Source: Nectonema munidae (taxonomy: Eukaryota; Nematomorpha; Nectonematoida; Nectonematidae). From it: DNA of 64,000 bases. The stretch is from NCBI GenBank assembly GCA_030549495.1, contig JAUIRK010000792.1, forward strand, positions 67,501 through 131,500, read 5' to 3'. Shown here in pieces: positions 24,246 to 35,951 of the stretch. Position 1 is the first letter of the stretch, and every line of letters begins with the position of its first letter. The notes beneath the pieces were generated by a model, which did not search any database, had not been told where the DNA came from, and was given only the letters and a program-made list of their open reading frames with translations. The translations under genes and the position numbers were made by a program.

Positions 24246-25330
24246 GACTTACTCTTCTGGTAGGAGCTAGCTCGTTTTCTCCTTCTCATTACTGATTGTG
24301 TCAGCAAAGAAACAAATTTTTTCACTTTTTCTAATTCGCTAAAATTTGCTTCTGTTTCCTCCTTATTTTGTTTTTTTGCAGCTTTTTGAGAGAAATTTTG
24401 CAGTCAAACTTTCGAAGCATCCCATCCGTAACTCTCTTTTTTTGGTTGTGCATTTAAAACAATTTAGTTTCACTCTCATTCCATTCACTCCACAGGAATT
24501 CATTTTTTCTCGCAGTTCTGTACCATTTTCACTTCCACAAACCAGCTTTATATCACATTTAATAAAGATAAAAAAATATTTTATACCCACATTCAATGTT
24601 TCCAAATTCTCATCCGCTAAAAGATTGATATATTTTACCCACCCTCCTAGTTTATATAAGTTCTCCATGGGATAAAAGAAAAATATTGTTAAATAACCTC
24701 ATCAAATTAACAACGAAGGAACTATTTTTTTCCAGTACAGTTGGTGACATATACAAACTTTTGAATGTGTGTGATAAAATGATTACATAGCATTTAAATT
24801 GTGTTTATTATATTGAAAAACATAAGCTCGGCTCCAACGAAAAAAAATATATGCCTATTAAGCGCGAATGGCCCAGTTTAGCGCGGACCTAATTTAGACA
24901 AATACTATAAATGAAATATACAAGAATAAAATATTATAAGGAAATGAATAGATTTAAAAAATCATATATATTCTTAAGAGATTCCTCATTCCATCTTTGC
25001 CATACCATTATAAGTGCTTGCCAGTTTGAAAATAAATGAGTTAATTCCTTGAGTATTACTTTGCTTCAATTTAAATAGCTGTATAGTCGTCCATGGACAC
25101 AATTTAGTATAAACATTCTTATAACATGCAAAGGTACTTTTTAATTTTATAAAGGATAGCGCAAAAATCCTTGGCACGAAAAAAGTCTTAACCCCCGATT
25201 ATGCCAGTTTGGATCACTAATTCCTATACGCGTTCGTTTAAACGTACTTTTTTGTGCCGTTGTTATTGTATATCAGGATTGACAAAATATTATTGAGGTG
25301 TGTGACAAAATTTGATTAAAAAAATCTCAT
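24246..25330. other. No gene recognised
   Basis: AT-rich sequence downstream of SNX3. A 100-codon open frame at 24363-24668 (minus) has no family resemblance I can name. Confidence 0.35.
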
Positions 25331-25336
25331 TTTATT
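25331..25336 (-). terminator. Poly(A) signal of SNX3
   Basis: AATAAA on the minus strand, about 100 nt past the SNX3 stop. Confidence 0.6.
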
Positions 25337-25433
25337 GTATAAATATCAGTTAAACTAACATTGAAGGGTGAGAGAAAGCCAAGAGTTCAAAAAGTGGGAA
25401 GGAAATTTGTTGTCGTCTTGAGTGCTAGATGGT

Positions 25434-28400
25434 TCAATTTCTAATTTTTCCAGGAGAGTAATTTTTGTCAATCACTTCATCTTGAAAGAACATATGGAGG
25501 CATTTTTCATTTTGAGCAAGAGGATGTCCAGCTACCCTAAAAAGCAAAAACTCAGCATTACACTCATTACTCTCTTTGCAAACGATTTCTTGTAATTTTC
25601 CATTCAGGGCTGAGTTTTGCATGTTCGTTCAAATGAAAGACAATTTCCTAGAAAAAACTATTTACTGATTTTGTATCCAAATTATACCTATTCTAAATCG
25701 AGATAATATATAATTTTGACAAACTGTTTTAGGCATATTACAAGCCACCTCTTATATATAAGCTATGAATAATTTTTTTTATTAGAAAATTTGAACAAAC
25801 TTAATAAATAACGTGAGAATTGAACAAGGAAATAATAAGTTTCTGAATAAATTTATTTTGTTGTTTTCGGTTTTAGTTTCTTACTAATAAACTTCTGCTA
25901 GGACTCAATAATTTATTTTCTCACCTAAATACAAGAAAACCTCTTCCCTTGTTTAATTTTTTGAGAGAAATAAGTACTTACTTAAATTTTTATTCCAAAA
26001 AGAAGTTTGAGACATTTTCCTTAAAATAACGGAAACAAATGCTTACCATATGAATTTTTCGATAAAAAATGCCAGTTTCTAAAAAATTTTCACATATGTC
26101 TCCATATACTTTTAATGTTTCAATGATTTAAGTAAGGAAAGTAGAAGTGAGGTGGAATATCTTATATGCTAATGACAATTAAGAAAGTGGCCTTTAATTC
26201 AAGTACATTTTGGCATAGATCCAGTAGCTATTTCTGTAGTTTTTCAATTTCATCTAATGTCTTAAAAACTTTTTATAATCAAATTTACATACTTTCAGAG
26301 AATTTATTTTCTGCCATATCAATGTAGACCACAATGTTGGATAAAGTATCTAAATCTAAAACATTAAGATCAATTTATTGAAACGCGCAGGGTATTAATT
26401 TTATAATGACAAATGAGTCAAATTGTAGCAAAACCTCATTCTAATGCGAAATTACGGCTTCTGTTTCCTCACCAGTGTCTCCTGAATATTTGGTGAAATA
26501 ATGGAAGCGGCTACTCTTAGGTTATTTTTGAGGTGATCATCTCTCATCCTTGATCTTGTTTCATCAACTGCTCAGACTTATAAGTTTTTCTCGAAAAATC
26601 TGTGATTTGGGGGAAAGCGCTTTTAATAAAAGGTCTCTGCGGGCGGATGAAAAGCCTTCGTAGGCTTAATTTAGCCCGCGCGGAACAGGTTGCCCTTGAA
26701 AATGCCCTTGCATGATCTAGATTCACGTTTTATCTAAATAAACTATCACCATAATGCTAAACTCAAGTATTTTATAAAACTGTCAAGTTAATCTAAGCCT
26801 AAAAATCTTTTAGCTGATGTACTTTTTCATTCCGGTGAAAGCATAACTATTTATTGTGAAGAATTATTCTAATCACATTGGCGATTTTGTCATGCAGATA
26901 ATGATGTTTCTTTTATTAATGTAATATCAATGGCATGAGTAAGGTTGGTTAGGTACTGGGTTTCGATAACGCAAGGTCATGGTTCGATCCCGGATCAAGC
27001 CTACTTTCTCATAGTTCGATACAAGCGGCGCAATTGTGCCTTCTCGGTGAAAACACCCCACAGTACCTTTTTTTACCTTTTGCAGAGAAAGAGAGAAAAT
27101 ATCCAAATCTGAAATCGATGTACTTACAAAAATTTGACTCCGACTATGAACACTTACAATTTAATAAAGATTGCCAATGACTTATCCAGTACTACTAGAA
27201 TATAGATTGATTCTTGTATTTTTAAATTGCTTTCTAAGTGTTGAATTTCAGGTTGACGACTCCGATTGTCTAAAAAAAATTTGACTCCAACCCTGACTCT
27301 ACAAATATACTAAAAATTTTAATTGAACGCCAACTCTTGACTTCCGACGCAACATGTTTACAAACAGTAAACTATTTTCTTCATTATTAAAAATACTTAG
27401 ATGCGACTCCCACGCATAGCCCTTTAAAATCTCAGAAGTTCGGACTTCGCAGCTCTTAATGTAAAGATTCCTCACTTGTTTAAAAAGATTTCCAGTCCTC
27501 TTCGCCTCTCTTCGATGAAAGTGTCTTCAAAGATGCCTTGGTCGGAGCGGAAGGGAATTTGTCGGAGAAGAGCCTTTGGGGGCAGAGAAGGCACCAGAAT
27601 CTGTGGGAAAAAGAACATAAAAGAGAAAGCAGAGAGGACGCCGAAGGCACTTACTTTGCTCTCTCGTTCTAGCTCGCTGCGGAGCCACTCAAAGTCGCTA
27701 TACCTTCGCCGAATCGAGGATTCTTTCACGCTAAAAACAGGAAGATTTGTCTACAACATAGAAAAATAAAAATCAATGACTAAGAGAGTGTTGATGTGAA
27801 AAAATTAATCAATTAAAAGTTATATATATATATATATATACAGTGGCGAATTCAGAAAGAAGGGAGGGTGCATTGGGCTAAAGTTCCCTTCTAAAAATGA
27901 AGTATCCATCTCGCATATTTGTTTACCTTCCATTATATTTGAAGTATATTAGAACTTCAATGTAATAGGAATTACCTTTAAAAGTCCGACTCCATTAATA
28001 ATAACCAATTAGTGCAAAAATAATTTTCTGAATACGCTATTGTATATTATTAATAATAATTAATTTAAAAATTTTGTAATAAAAAATCATTTTAACTTTT
28101 TTTAATTTGCAACTCATTCACCATTAAACATTTTTTAAAAAGGGAGATATATAAGCAATAATAGAAAAAAGTTATAATAGCAAATTTTGTTCTAGCGTTC
28201 AAATGTACGGATATTTAATTTTATATAAAATAAAGCTAGATTATATATTAACCCATTTAAGACCAAGCAAAGCAGACGATATCTAAAAAAACGCAGACGA
28301 TTTATATTCAAAGTCATTGAAAAAAGCAGACAAAGATGAAATTACTTATGTTCCAAAATAGGAACATTGGTCGTAAATGGGTTAAAAGTTTCAATAGTAA

Positions 28401-31400
28401 ATGAAACTACTAAGTACAAAGTAATGAAACTACTAAAAGTAGTTTTAGTTTCAATAGTAAATGGGTTAACCTATTTACGGCCAATGTTCCTATTTTGGAA
28501 CATAAGTAATTTCATCTTTGTCTGCTTTTTTCAATGACTTTGAATATAAATTGTCTGCGTTTTTTTTTAGATATCGTCTGCTTTGCTTGGCCTTAAATGG
28601 GTTAAGTAAATATTTAAATAATCTTAAGCAAATCATTATAATTTTAGGGGAAATTTGCTTTTCCAAAATTTACATTTTTATAATCATTTCACTACTCACA
28701 AATCAGGTTATATTAGCTATGCTGAGAAATTTTTACAATTGAAATAATACTTTTTTTCATCAGCTGAAGTGAGAGTATAAATATCGATAAATTTCTACAA
28801 TAATGATGCAAGCGAAAGGAAAAGAATTCATATATTTTCTTATTCTAAGTTTTATGAGATTCTTGTATCTTATGATTGGAGGAATATTTCAATTTTCTTT
28901 TCTGATGATGCAGAAACTTTAACAAAATATAATTACTGTTGTAAAATAATGGAAAAATATATAGCTGCAAGGAATAAAACCAAAATTTAACCGCGCTACT
29001 TAAAAATTACATATAATGAAGAATTCTAAGCCTGGAAAAGTTCCAGAAGATTATAACAGGGGTGCACACTGCACATCCAATGGTGAGAGGGGGGGGGGGG
29101 TGAAAATAGGATTCTCTCAATTCTATATCACTTGTTTCGCTTTTGAGTAGACTTTCCATATTTATTTTCTTGTTTTATGGCTAAGTCTTTCAATGAATAT
29201 TCAAAATCTATTTTTTTTTTTATTAATTTCAAGTTCATTTGAAATAATAATCAATCAAAATTTGGGATATAGTTGATCTGAGGCAGCAATGTAGTCCTGA
29301 ATTTAAGGAATGGAATAGCTAATTCATATAAATTTAAGGTTTGTTCACACTCCAATGTAATAGTATTAACCCATTTACGACCAATGTTCCTATTTTGGAA
29401 CATAAGTAATTTCATATTCGTCTGCTTTTTTCAATGACTTTGAATATAAATCGTCTGCGTTTTTTTAGAAATCGTCTGCTTTGCTTGGTCTTAAATGGGT
29501 TAAGTAATAGCGGTTAGCAAATTTTCTTCCAAAACTCTTAAAGCTTCAATTTCTATTAAAAAGAGCCAACATTCAATTCACGACTTCAAACCTGTCAATT
29601 CATAGACCAAAAGTTATTGAAGCGTTTCTCAATCGGACCTCATCAATCCAAAGGCTTCCATGGTATTGTTTCCCTAAAAAGTGAAACCATTGAGCTTGTT
29701 TTCATTGTTTTTTCTTTTTATTTAATTTTTTATGAAACAAAATTTCTAGTTTCATCATTTTTTATAATCAGATGATTTACTTCACACAGAGTTAGGACAA
29801 ACTATTAAAAGGGTCGCCAAAAAGTGTCAAGTTGAGAACCGTGGTTATAGTATAAGTAAAGAGTTTTTTAAAAAAAATCAAATAGGGATTTAAGAAAATT
29901 GAAGAAATCTGTTTGAAAAATATTTGAAAGTGAATGATTTCCAATGAAAATAAATAACAATTTTTTTAATTTTCAATTTTCACATTTAATTAGGTAAATG
30001 ATGTATCTAATTCAATATTAATGGTGTCAAGTCAAAACGCTTGAAAACCCAAATTTTCGAAATCTAAATGTTGGAAAACCATAACGGCTAAAGTATTTAA
30101 AGGGGGTAAATTATTTTTGAAAAATAATTAATTACAAAAGGAATACTTTTTTTTACAAAGTGGCAAATACCACTTTCGACTTTTTGTAAATTTCAATCCG
30201 ATCAACGCAACTTCTGTGCAATGTTGAACGTAAATCAAAAAAATGTATTACTTTTTTATTTTTTTTATATTTAAATGACTCCTTTGTGCATTTGAAAATT
30301 TTGATAAAAACAACCTTATAAATATACTTTGAATCATTTTCACATCAAAATTTTTGAAACTAATTATAAACTTTCAAAGCAGAAGCAAAACTTGATTAGG
30401 AAGTCTCCTAAAATGGTATGAAACGTCTTGGTTACGAAACGTCCAAAAAGTGGTAGGAAATGATTTGAAACCATTCATTTGATTTGAGCCAGGGTGTGAA
30501 AAATCTTTTACCTCCTAATCAATATTATATCCGTATATAAATGGATAGCAAAAAAATGCAACCCTTTCCATACGGTCTTTAGAAGACAAAGATATTTTTA
30601 GCCTTCAAACACCAAATACAAAATCGACTCAATCAAAAATTCTGTTGGATAACATTGTAAATTTTTACAACAGGAAACAACCATAGAAAGTAAAAATAGA
30701 AGAACGAAAAATCGCTCTTCCACCCCTACATAAGCAAAAAAGCACTACTTGTTATAAATTAGCGTATAAAAATAAAGATGTTAAAATATTGAAAACTCAA
30801 AACGAAGAATCTAAAGTAATAACTATTTTAGTGAAAAGTGCTTTTTTGCTTATGTAGGGAGGCAAAAGTTTTCAAAAGTGTTTCCTGTTGTCTGTTTCAA
30901 AAAATTTGATATAAAAATAAACAAATGGAGTCTGGAATTTGATAATTATTTTAATTTTTATACTTTGATAATTATATCGAAGAAATCAATGATGCTTCCT
31001 CAATTTTATATCATTTCATCAAAATAAATAAAAGTGAAACTTTAAATTCTTTCTAAATTCTAACCTTGATAATGTTGTTAATATATATATATATATCATA
31101 AAGAAGTGAAATTTTATGAACGTAGTGAAATTTCAGTTTCAAATGTTAGTATGAAACTTCAAACGTTTTTTTTAATATAAAAAAGAGTTTCATATTCAGG
31201 GAATTTAGAAAAAAAAAGCTAAATCCTTCCAATTTAGCTCTGTATTAATAAATACAGATTACCATGCGACACTTATGGGAGGTAAGAAAATATATGAGTA
31301 TGAAGAAGCTGTTTTAATCTAAAATATATCTTTAAAAATATGTGCTGATTGATTATATTACTTTTTACTTTTACTATGATATTTCTTTATGAAATAGGTG

Positions 31401-32035
31401 CTAACTGACTTCACAATACTAAGATATCTTTAAATATATGTGTTAATTGATTTCATAAAAAAGTGTTTTCTTAAAGAAATAGGTTTTTATACTCTTAATC
31501 TATATTTAAAATTTCAGCAAAATTCAATATTTTATGTGAATGATATTCGCGCATAAAAGACCTTACAATCAAATACATAGTATCTTGTCAAAGCAATCTT
31601 GGCATATTTTTATGCCTTATCATAAATTTCTGGACGGTATAACTAATAAATACATAGAGGAAGAATTTTTGCGCTTTTAATAATGTTTATATAAATTTAC
31701 TGATTTAAAAGAATCTATTTTATGCCTAATTTGACATTCAACTTTAAAATTTTTTAATAAAACAGATTATAAATGAAAAATTCTAAAATTCTAAATATAA
31801 AAAAAATGAAGGAAAAATAGTATATATAATGTGTAATAAATATTTCAATATTTATGAAATTTAAGAGATGTTAATGAAAAATTACTCTTAATCTAACTTC
31901 ATAGTCAGTAAATTTAGATCTTCCTGTGCCTTTAGATTGAGGGTTTACAACATCAATTTCTAAAAAATTAGCTGGTGCAGCATAAGCATCATCCAGAGTT
32001 TGCTTTTTAATGTTCAATCTTTTTATAGCTTCCAT
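25434..32035 (-). CDS. SNX3: SNX3, PX-domain sorting nexin
   Basis: Four exons on the minus strand: 32035-31886, 27750-27655, 27600-27476, 25536-25434; 157 codons plus stop (human 162). Intron phases are 0, 0 and 2, all GT-AG. Almost the whole protein is a PX domain. The N-terminal TLDDAYAAPANFLEIDVVNP and FTDYEVRLR are as in insect SNX3. RRRYSDFEWLRSELERESK (residues 64-82) holds the phosphoinositide-binding Arg-Tyr (R66-Y67). VPSLPPKALLRQIPFRSD follows, with Pro where human has Gly before Lys; then IEERRRGLEIFL and AGHPLAQNEKCLHMF. SNX3 binds PI3P on early endosomes and carries Wntless and other cargo back with retromer. Intron 2 is only 54 bp while intron 1 is 4.1 kb and full of repeats. 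ATG 32035 gives the family-length N-terminus. Confidence 0.95.
26924..27080 (+). mobile_element. tRNA-derived SINE, copy 1
   Basis: It begins GGCATGAGTAAGGTTGGTTA and has a B-box, GGTTCGATCCC, at 26991-27001. Then comes CAAGCGGCGCAATTGTGCC and a T-rich end. The head-and-tail layout with an internal RNA polymerase III box marks it as a SINE. Copies lie at 51680-51771 and 56470-56620. It sits in SNX3 intron 3. Confidence 0.75.
27821..27841. repeat. (TA)n microsatellite
   Basis: About ten TA units just before CAGTGGCGAATTC, in SNX3 intron 1. Confidence 0.85.
28248..28385 (+). mobile_element. TTAA MITE, full copy
   Basis: TTAA at both ends (28248-28251, 28382-28385) encloses a 130-bp element beginning CCCATTTAAGACCA and ending TGGTCGTAAATGGG. 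TTAA duplication with CCC...GGG ends is the piggyBac signature. The inside has GCAGACGAT twice and a GCAGACAA variant, plus TGTTCCAAAATAGGAACA. No coding capacity. Confidence 0.85.
28466..28605 (-). mobile_element. TTAA MITE, full copy, inverted to its neighbour
   Basis: TTAA at 28466-28469 and 28602-28605. The sequence is the near-perfect inverse of 28248-28385, starting CCTATTTACGGCCAATGTTC. The 80-bp gap between the two copies is flanked by a 17-bp direct repeat, AGTTTCAATAGTAAATG. Confidence 0.85.
29366..29503 (-). mobile_element. TTAA MITE, full copy
   Basis: TTAA at 29366-29369 and 29500-29503 with CCCATTTACGACCA / TGGTCTTAAATGGG ends; nearly identical in length and sequence to 28466-28605. 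Confidence 0.85.
29615..29846. mobile_element. Possible hAT-type MITE
   Basis: The left end AGCGTTTCTCAATCGGACC faces a right end whose inverse is CACGGTTCTCAACTTGACAC. Flanks GTTATTGA and GTTATAGT agree at 6 of 8 bases, as expected for a decayed 8-bp duplication. Non-coding. Confidence 0.45.
30668..30897. repeat. Nested inverted repeat (foldback)
   Basis: Outer arms ACAACAGGAAAC (from 30667) and GTTTCCTGTTGT (to about 30897) enclose inner arms CCCTACATAAGCAAAAAAGC (from about 30723) and its inverse ending near 30862. Roughly 230 bp; probably a MITE or an element inserted within another. Lies in SNX3 intron 1. Confidence 0.6.
31079..31096. repeat. (AT)n microsatellite
   Basis: Nine AT units. 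Confidence 0.8.
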
Positions 32036-32224
32036 ATTTAAACATAGACTGAGTTAATAAATTTAAACAATTAAAATCAAATCAAGGTTTGTAGTGATAA
32101 AATTCACTTGAGTAACATAAAGTTAAAAAGTACACAGAAAGAGCATATGTATATATATTTGTATAATTGTGCTATAATATGAGAAAAAAATAGTAATTAA
32201 TGTTGCTTTGATGAAAAGGAGCAT

Positions 32225-33070
32225 CATGTAAGTGGAAAAAAGTTCTTGTTTGAAAAAGGGAAACTTATAATTTTTCTTATGTATCGTGGCAGGGAGTTAA
32301 AGAGGACGGATGAGCATGAATAAAATGTCTTTTTTGTTTCTGGCTCTTATAGGCGGAATATTGTTAAATCTGTTTATTGTAGGTTCGGAGTCTTTATCAG
32401 GTTGATATAATTCTTTGAACGTGCATAAAAAAAATTTGTAGAGTAGAAAATTGCTGTCGGGAAAGATATTAGTAAGTGTGGATTGATGTGAAGTTAGTTT
32501 TAAGGAATTTTTTAGGTTGAATATATACTTTAGGCAGTTTTTAGCTAGCCTGTCTAATTTTGTGTAATCGGATGTGGTGAGGAGGGGGAAGAAGGTTTTA
32601 ATTGAGTTTTTGAAGTTTTTAAGAATAAAGGTTTTGATTAGGCACGCTTCTAAGTAGGAGGAAGTAAGGGAAAAGATTTTTTAAGTACAGCTAATTTGAA
32701 TTTTGATTTGGCGATTATTTTATTGAAATAATGAGAGGTTGAGAGAAATGTTGAAATATGAAATCCCAAAATATTTATAGATGGGGAGGTTTTAAATACA
32801 TCGAAGTTGGGAATTCTTCTAGGGATTTTATTTAATTGAGGCAAAAAAACTGTTGTGAAAGTCTTGGCAATGTTCATTTTCACATAGTTTGAATTGCACC
32901 ATTGTTGCAATTTACTTGTTGTATTAGTAATAAGAGATGTTAAAGCTTCAGAAGACGTGTGGAATGAGATAGAGTAAATGTCATCCGCGTATAAGAAGAG
33001 TTTAGTGTATGGTGAATTTGTGAATAAGGGAAGATCGTTAATGAAGAGGTTGAACAAGATAGGGCTTAGT
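32225..33070 (-). mobile_element. 5'-truncated LINE reverse transcriptase
   Basis: On the minus strand from 33069, SPILFNLFINDLP runs into LFLYADDIYSISF (catalytic YADD), LQQWCNSNYVKMNIAKT and LGFHIS, a 135-codon uninterrupted stretch (33057-32650); the C-terminal region continues to about 32290 with stops. The abrupt start partway through the polymerase domain is the usual 5' truncation. Clade uncertain (Jockey/CR1/RTE-like). It lies just upstream of SNX3 on the same strand. Confidence 0.8.
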
Positions 33071-34793
33071 GTAGATCAGATATAACAGATATAACAATTA
33101 ATAAGATTGCAAGTAAAATAGGTTGTTATGTCAATAAGAGCTTCTATTTTTTCCAATTTCGATATTTTTTTAATCAATCAAATAAAATTGTTTCAGCATA
33201 AAGATACTCTATAAACAATAATTTGCTTAATGTAATAAAAAAAGGAAATAAGACATAAACTTTCATTGTAAAACAATTACCAGATTTATAAACAAGTAAA
33301 ATTTTGCCAAACATTTATAATGTTAGAAATTATTTTTATAGATAAATTAAAAAAAATAATATTATTTTTTTTTAAATGTAAGTTACAATTTTAGCTGATT
33401 TATTGGAAATACAGTTTATGCTAGTTATAAAAAAACATATTATACACAGTTCAATTTCATTAATTTATTCATAAATTCATAAATTTTTGTTAAAGAGAGA
33501 GAGAAAAAAAAATTTATTGCAAAGAAAAATTGCTCCCAAAGAGAAAAAAACTGAAAAATTCACAACATGTATATCATTTTTTTAAACAAATATCATCGAT
33601 ACAGGAAAAAATCAATAGCCAAAAATCTCGTACTTCCTACAATTTATACTTTATTCAAGAATAAAGGATTTGAATTCATACTATAATTTTATCCAAAAAA
33701 AGGTTGTTTCTAGTTTAATATATAAAAAAATCAGACATGTATAAGAAAAACATTAAAAACTAATTTCGAGTTAACATTACAAAAATATACAAAATATTAT
33801 AATCAAAATGCTGACTTTCAAAATATATTTTAATTCAATTCCTGTTTCTGGCTTATGAATTTCTCAAAACGTGGAACTATGTAGCTAATAGCAACATTCT
33901 TATCACATTATTCAATCAAGTCATTTCTAGATTTCGTCATAAATGATAAAAGAGTGCTAAATCTTGATTCGCATAAGTATGTTATCAAAATATGAATGAG
34001 TCCAGTTAGTGTAGTTTCATCATTTTAAACATAAGGATAGTACAGCCGTATCAATCTCAAGTCGTATTTCAAGAGCAACATATGAAAGCGGTACTATAAG
34101 ATCTTTCTTCATATATATAAATTCAAAACACTAATTCGTCTCTAAATAGCCTTATTTAATAGCGGTAATAATTCAAGCTTCTTTCTTGTTTTATTTTCGA
34201 AATATTTATAGACTATTTATAGATGGGGTTCCTTAAAGTTTACTACTTTAACCGTGACTTGATATAAAGCCATCAACATTAGTTTGTCAACAGATACATA
34301 ACTTAATTAGGGAAGAGCTGTTAGTGAATTAAAACATGCTCTTATAGCTCGCAAAGATTTTTCAACTTGGCCAGAAACATTACCCGTCATGTATTTATCA
34401 AAGTCTACTCGCAGCTTAAATAGCTTCAAATTTGCGTTGACGAAAACAATTTTACAAAGCATTCACTTAGGCTTTTGCAAATTTTATTTTGTCTATTGCA
34501 AGTAAACTAAAAGGGAAGGTAGTGATCATCCCATTTCCTTTTATTCGACATAATGAAAATCTATAACTCCCAATAACTCATAATCCTGCGGACACATTAG
34601 ATTATTTTAAGTTATTCAAAGTTCGAATTAAACAAAGTTGCGATGTCATATTATATGATCTTTTTAATTTTGTTTAATAAATACATTTTTCATTATTACT
34701 GCCTTGAGGAAAAGTTATTTTGAATATATTTTTTTATAAAGAAAGAATAGGAACGGATACATATAAAAATACGATAAATTACATTGAAAAGAT
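33071..34793. other. No intact gene; weak coding-like remnant at 34440-34250 (minus)
   Basis: The minus strand near 34440-34290 reads VDFDKYMTGNVSGQVEKSLR in one frame before a stop, suggesting an old coding fragment of unknown kind. The rest is AT-rich without recognisable content. Confidence 0.25.
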
Positions 34794-34840
34794 ATTTATT
34801 GTTAGTTCGGAGTCTTTATCAGGTTGATATAATTCTTTGA
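34794..34840 (-). repeat. 47-bp fragment of the LINE at 32225-33070
   Basis: Nearly identical to 32373-32419 (GTTCGGAGTCTTTATCAGG and onward). Outside it the match stops at once, so it is a small stray piece. Confidence 0.7.
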
Positions 34841-35951
34841 AAAAGATACTTCGCACTTCCTTGCTTAAACAAAATAATAAATCAGGTGATAATAAATCAA
34901 AGTAATTTATTAATACTCTAAATGTTCTACAACCAAATGAATCAACACATACATTATTTTTAGTGTTTTGTCATTTAAACTTGGTATTCAAAGTATCTTA
35001 AATATTTTGCAACAACTTGCACTCACCCAGATTCACACAATGATGATATGATGATTCACACAGAGCATTGAAAAATATTATTCAGAATAATTTAAGTTCA
35101 AGTAAAATGAAGTTCAAAGCATGTAAGTTGACATCAAAACACACATGAATTACTTCAAGTTAAGCCCAATTTCGAATTATTCGACTTTGAGTTAAAGTAA
35201 GAATTTAACATGTGCGCGATACAACGCAAACTTGGACCGCGATTCGACTTCGAATTAAGAGGAATTTTCACTTATCTGACTTTGAGTTATCGGGATTTTA
35301 ATGTAATCTACAGGAAAAAATTAATCTAAGCTTAATTTAAGAATGTAAAATTACGAACACGTTCATTACCACTTTTCAAAATGAAGTGAAAACAAAGTTA
35401 TCGCAAACATTTATTGAAGTAAATAAATTTAAAGAAGTGGTTTTGTCAATAATCTATTGTAAAAGAAAACAAATAGACGCAGGAGAGTAATAAATTGATC
35501 AATTTTCTGTCATTAAAAAGGACACTTCTTGCAGCCCTGTACATTACTCTATTGCCAGCCCTCGTTCATACGTAAATATCTCTGTATCTTTTTATTTTAA
35601 GCATTTATATATTATTTTTTTTAATTTCAAGTTCTTATTTGTAAATAAAGAACATACATGTGTGTATTTGGGTAAAAAGTCCTACCGATAATTGTGACAA
35701 ATTATCCTAAATTTTAAAAATGCCTAACTTTGACATTTTAGATTTGAAAATGTTAATCCTTTTAATAAATTTTTTTTTCATTGTATATGCATAAATTCCC
35801 CATGATGCCTACTAATATGCTTCAATTTTATTGGTATTTTGCAAGAAACTTAATTTGTTTGATTTTTATTATTTTTAATATTTTTTAATTTTTCTCTTTT
35901 TATATTTCAGTTTATTAATGCCTTTATTTTAATTGTTTTAAATAATAAATA
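34841..35951. other. Upstream region of RRP8, no gene recognised
   Basis: AT-rich. Phrases such as TTCGACTTTGAGTTAAAG and ATTCGACTTCGAATTAAG at 35185-35260 resemble the ends of pogo/Tigger elements, but no pair of ends could be set. No TATA-type promoter stands out against the composition. Confidence 0.3.

Noticed and set aside
24346-24675. Overlapping 100-110 codon frames on both strands
   Set aside because: Low-complexity, no motif, no splice context; probably chance in a GC-slightly-richer patch.
26544-26726. GC-richer 60-codon frame in SNX3 intron 3
   Set aside because: No motif and no splice sites in phase with the SNX3 exons, which already join without it.
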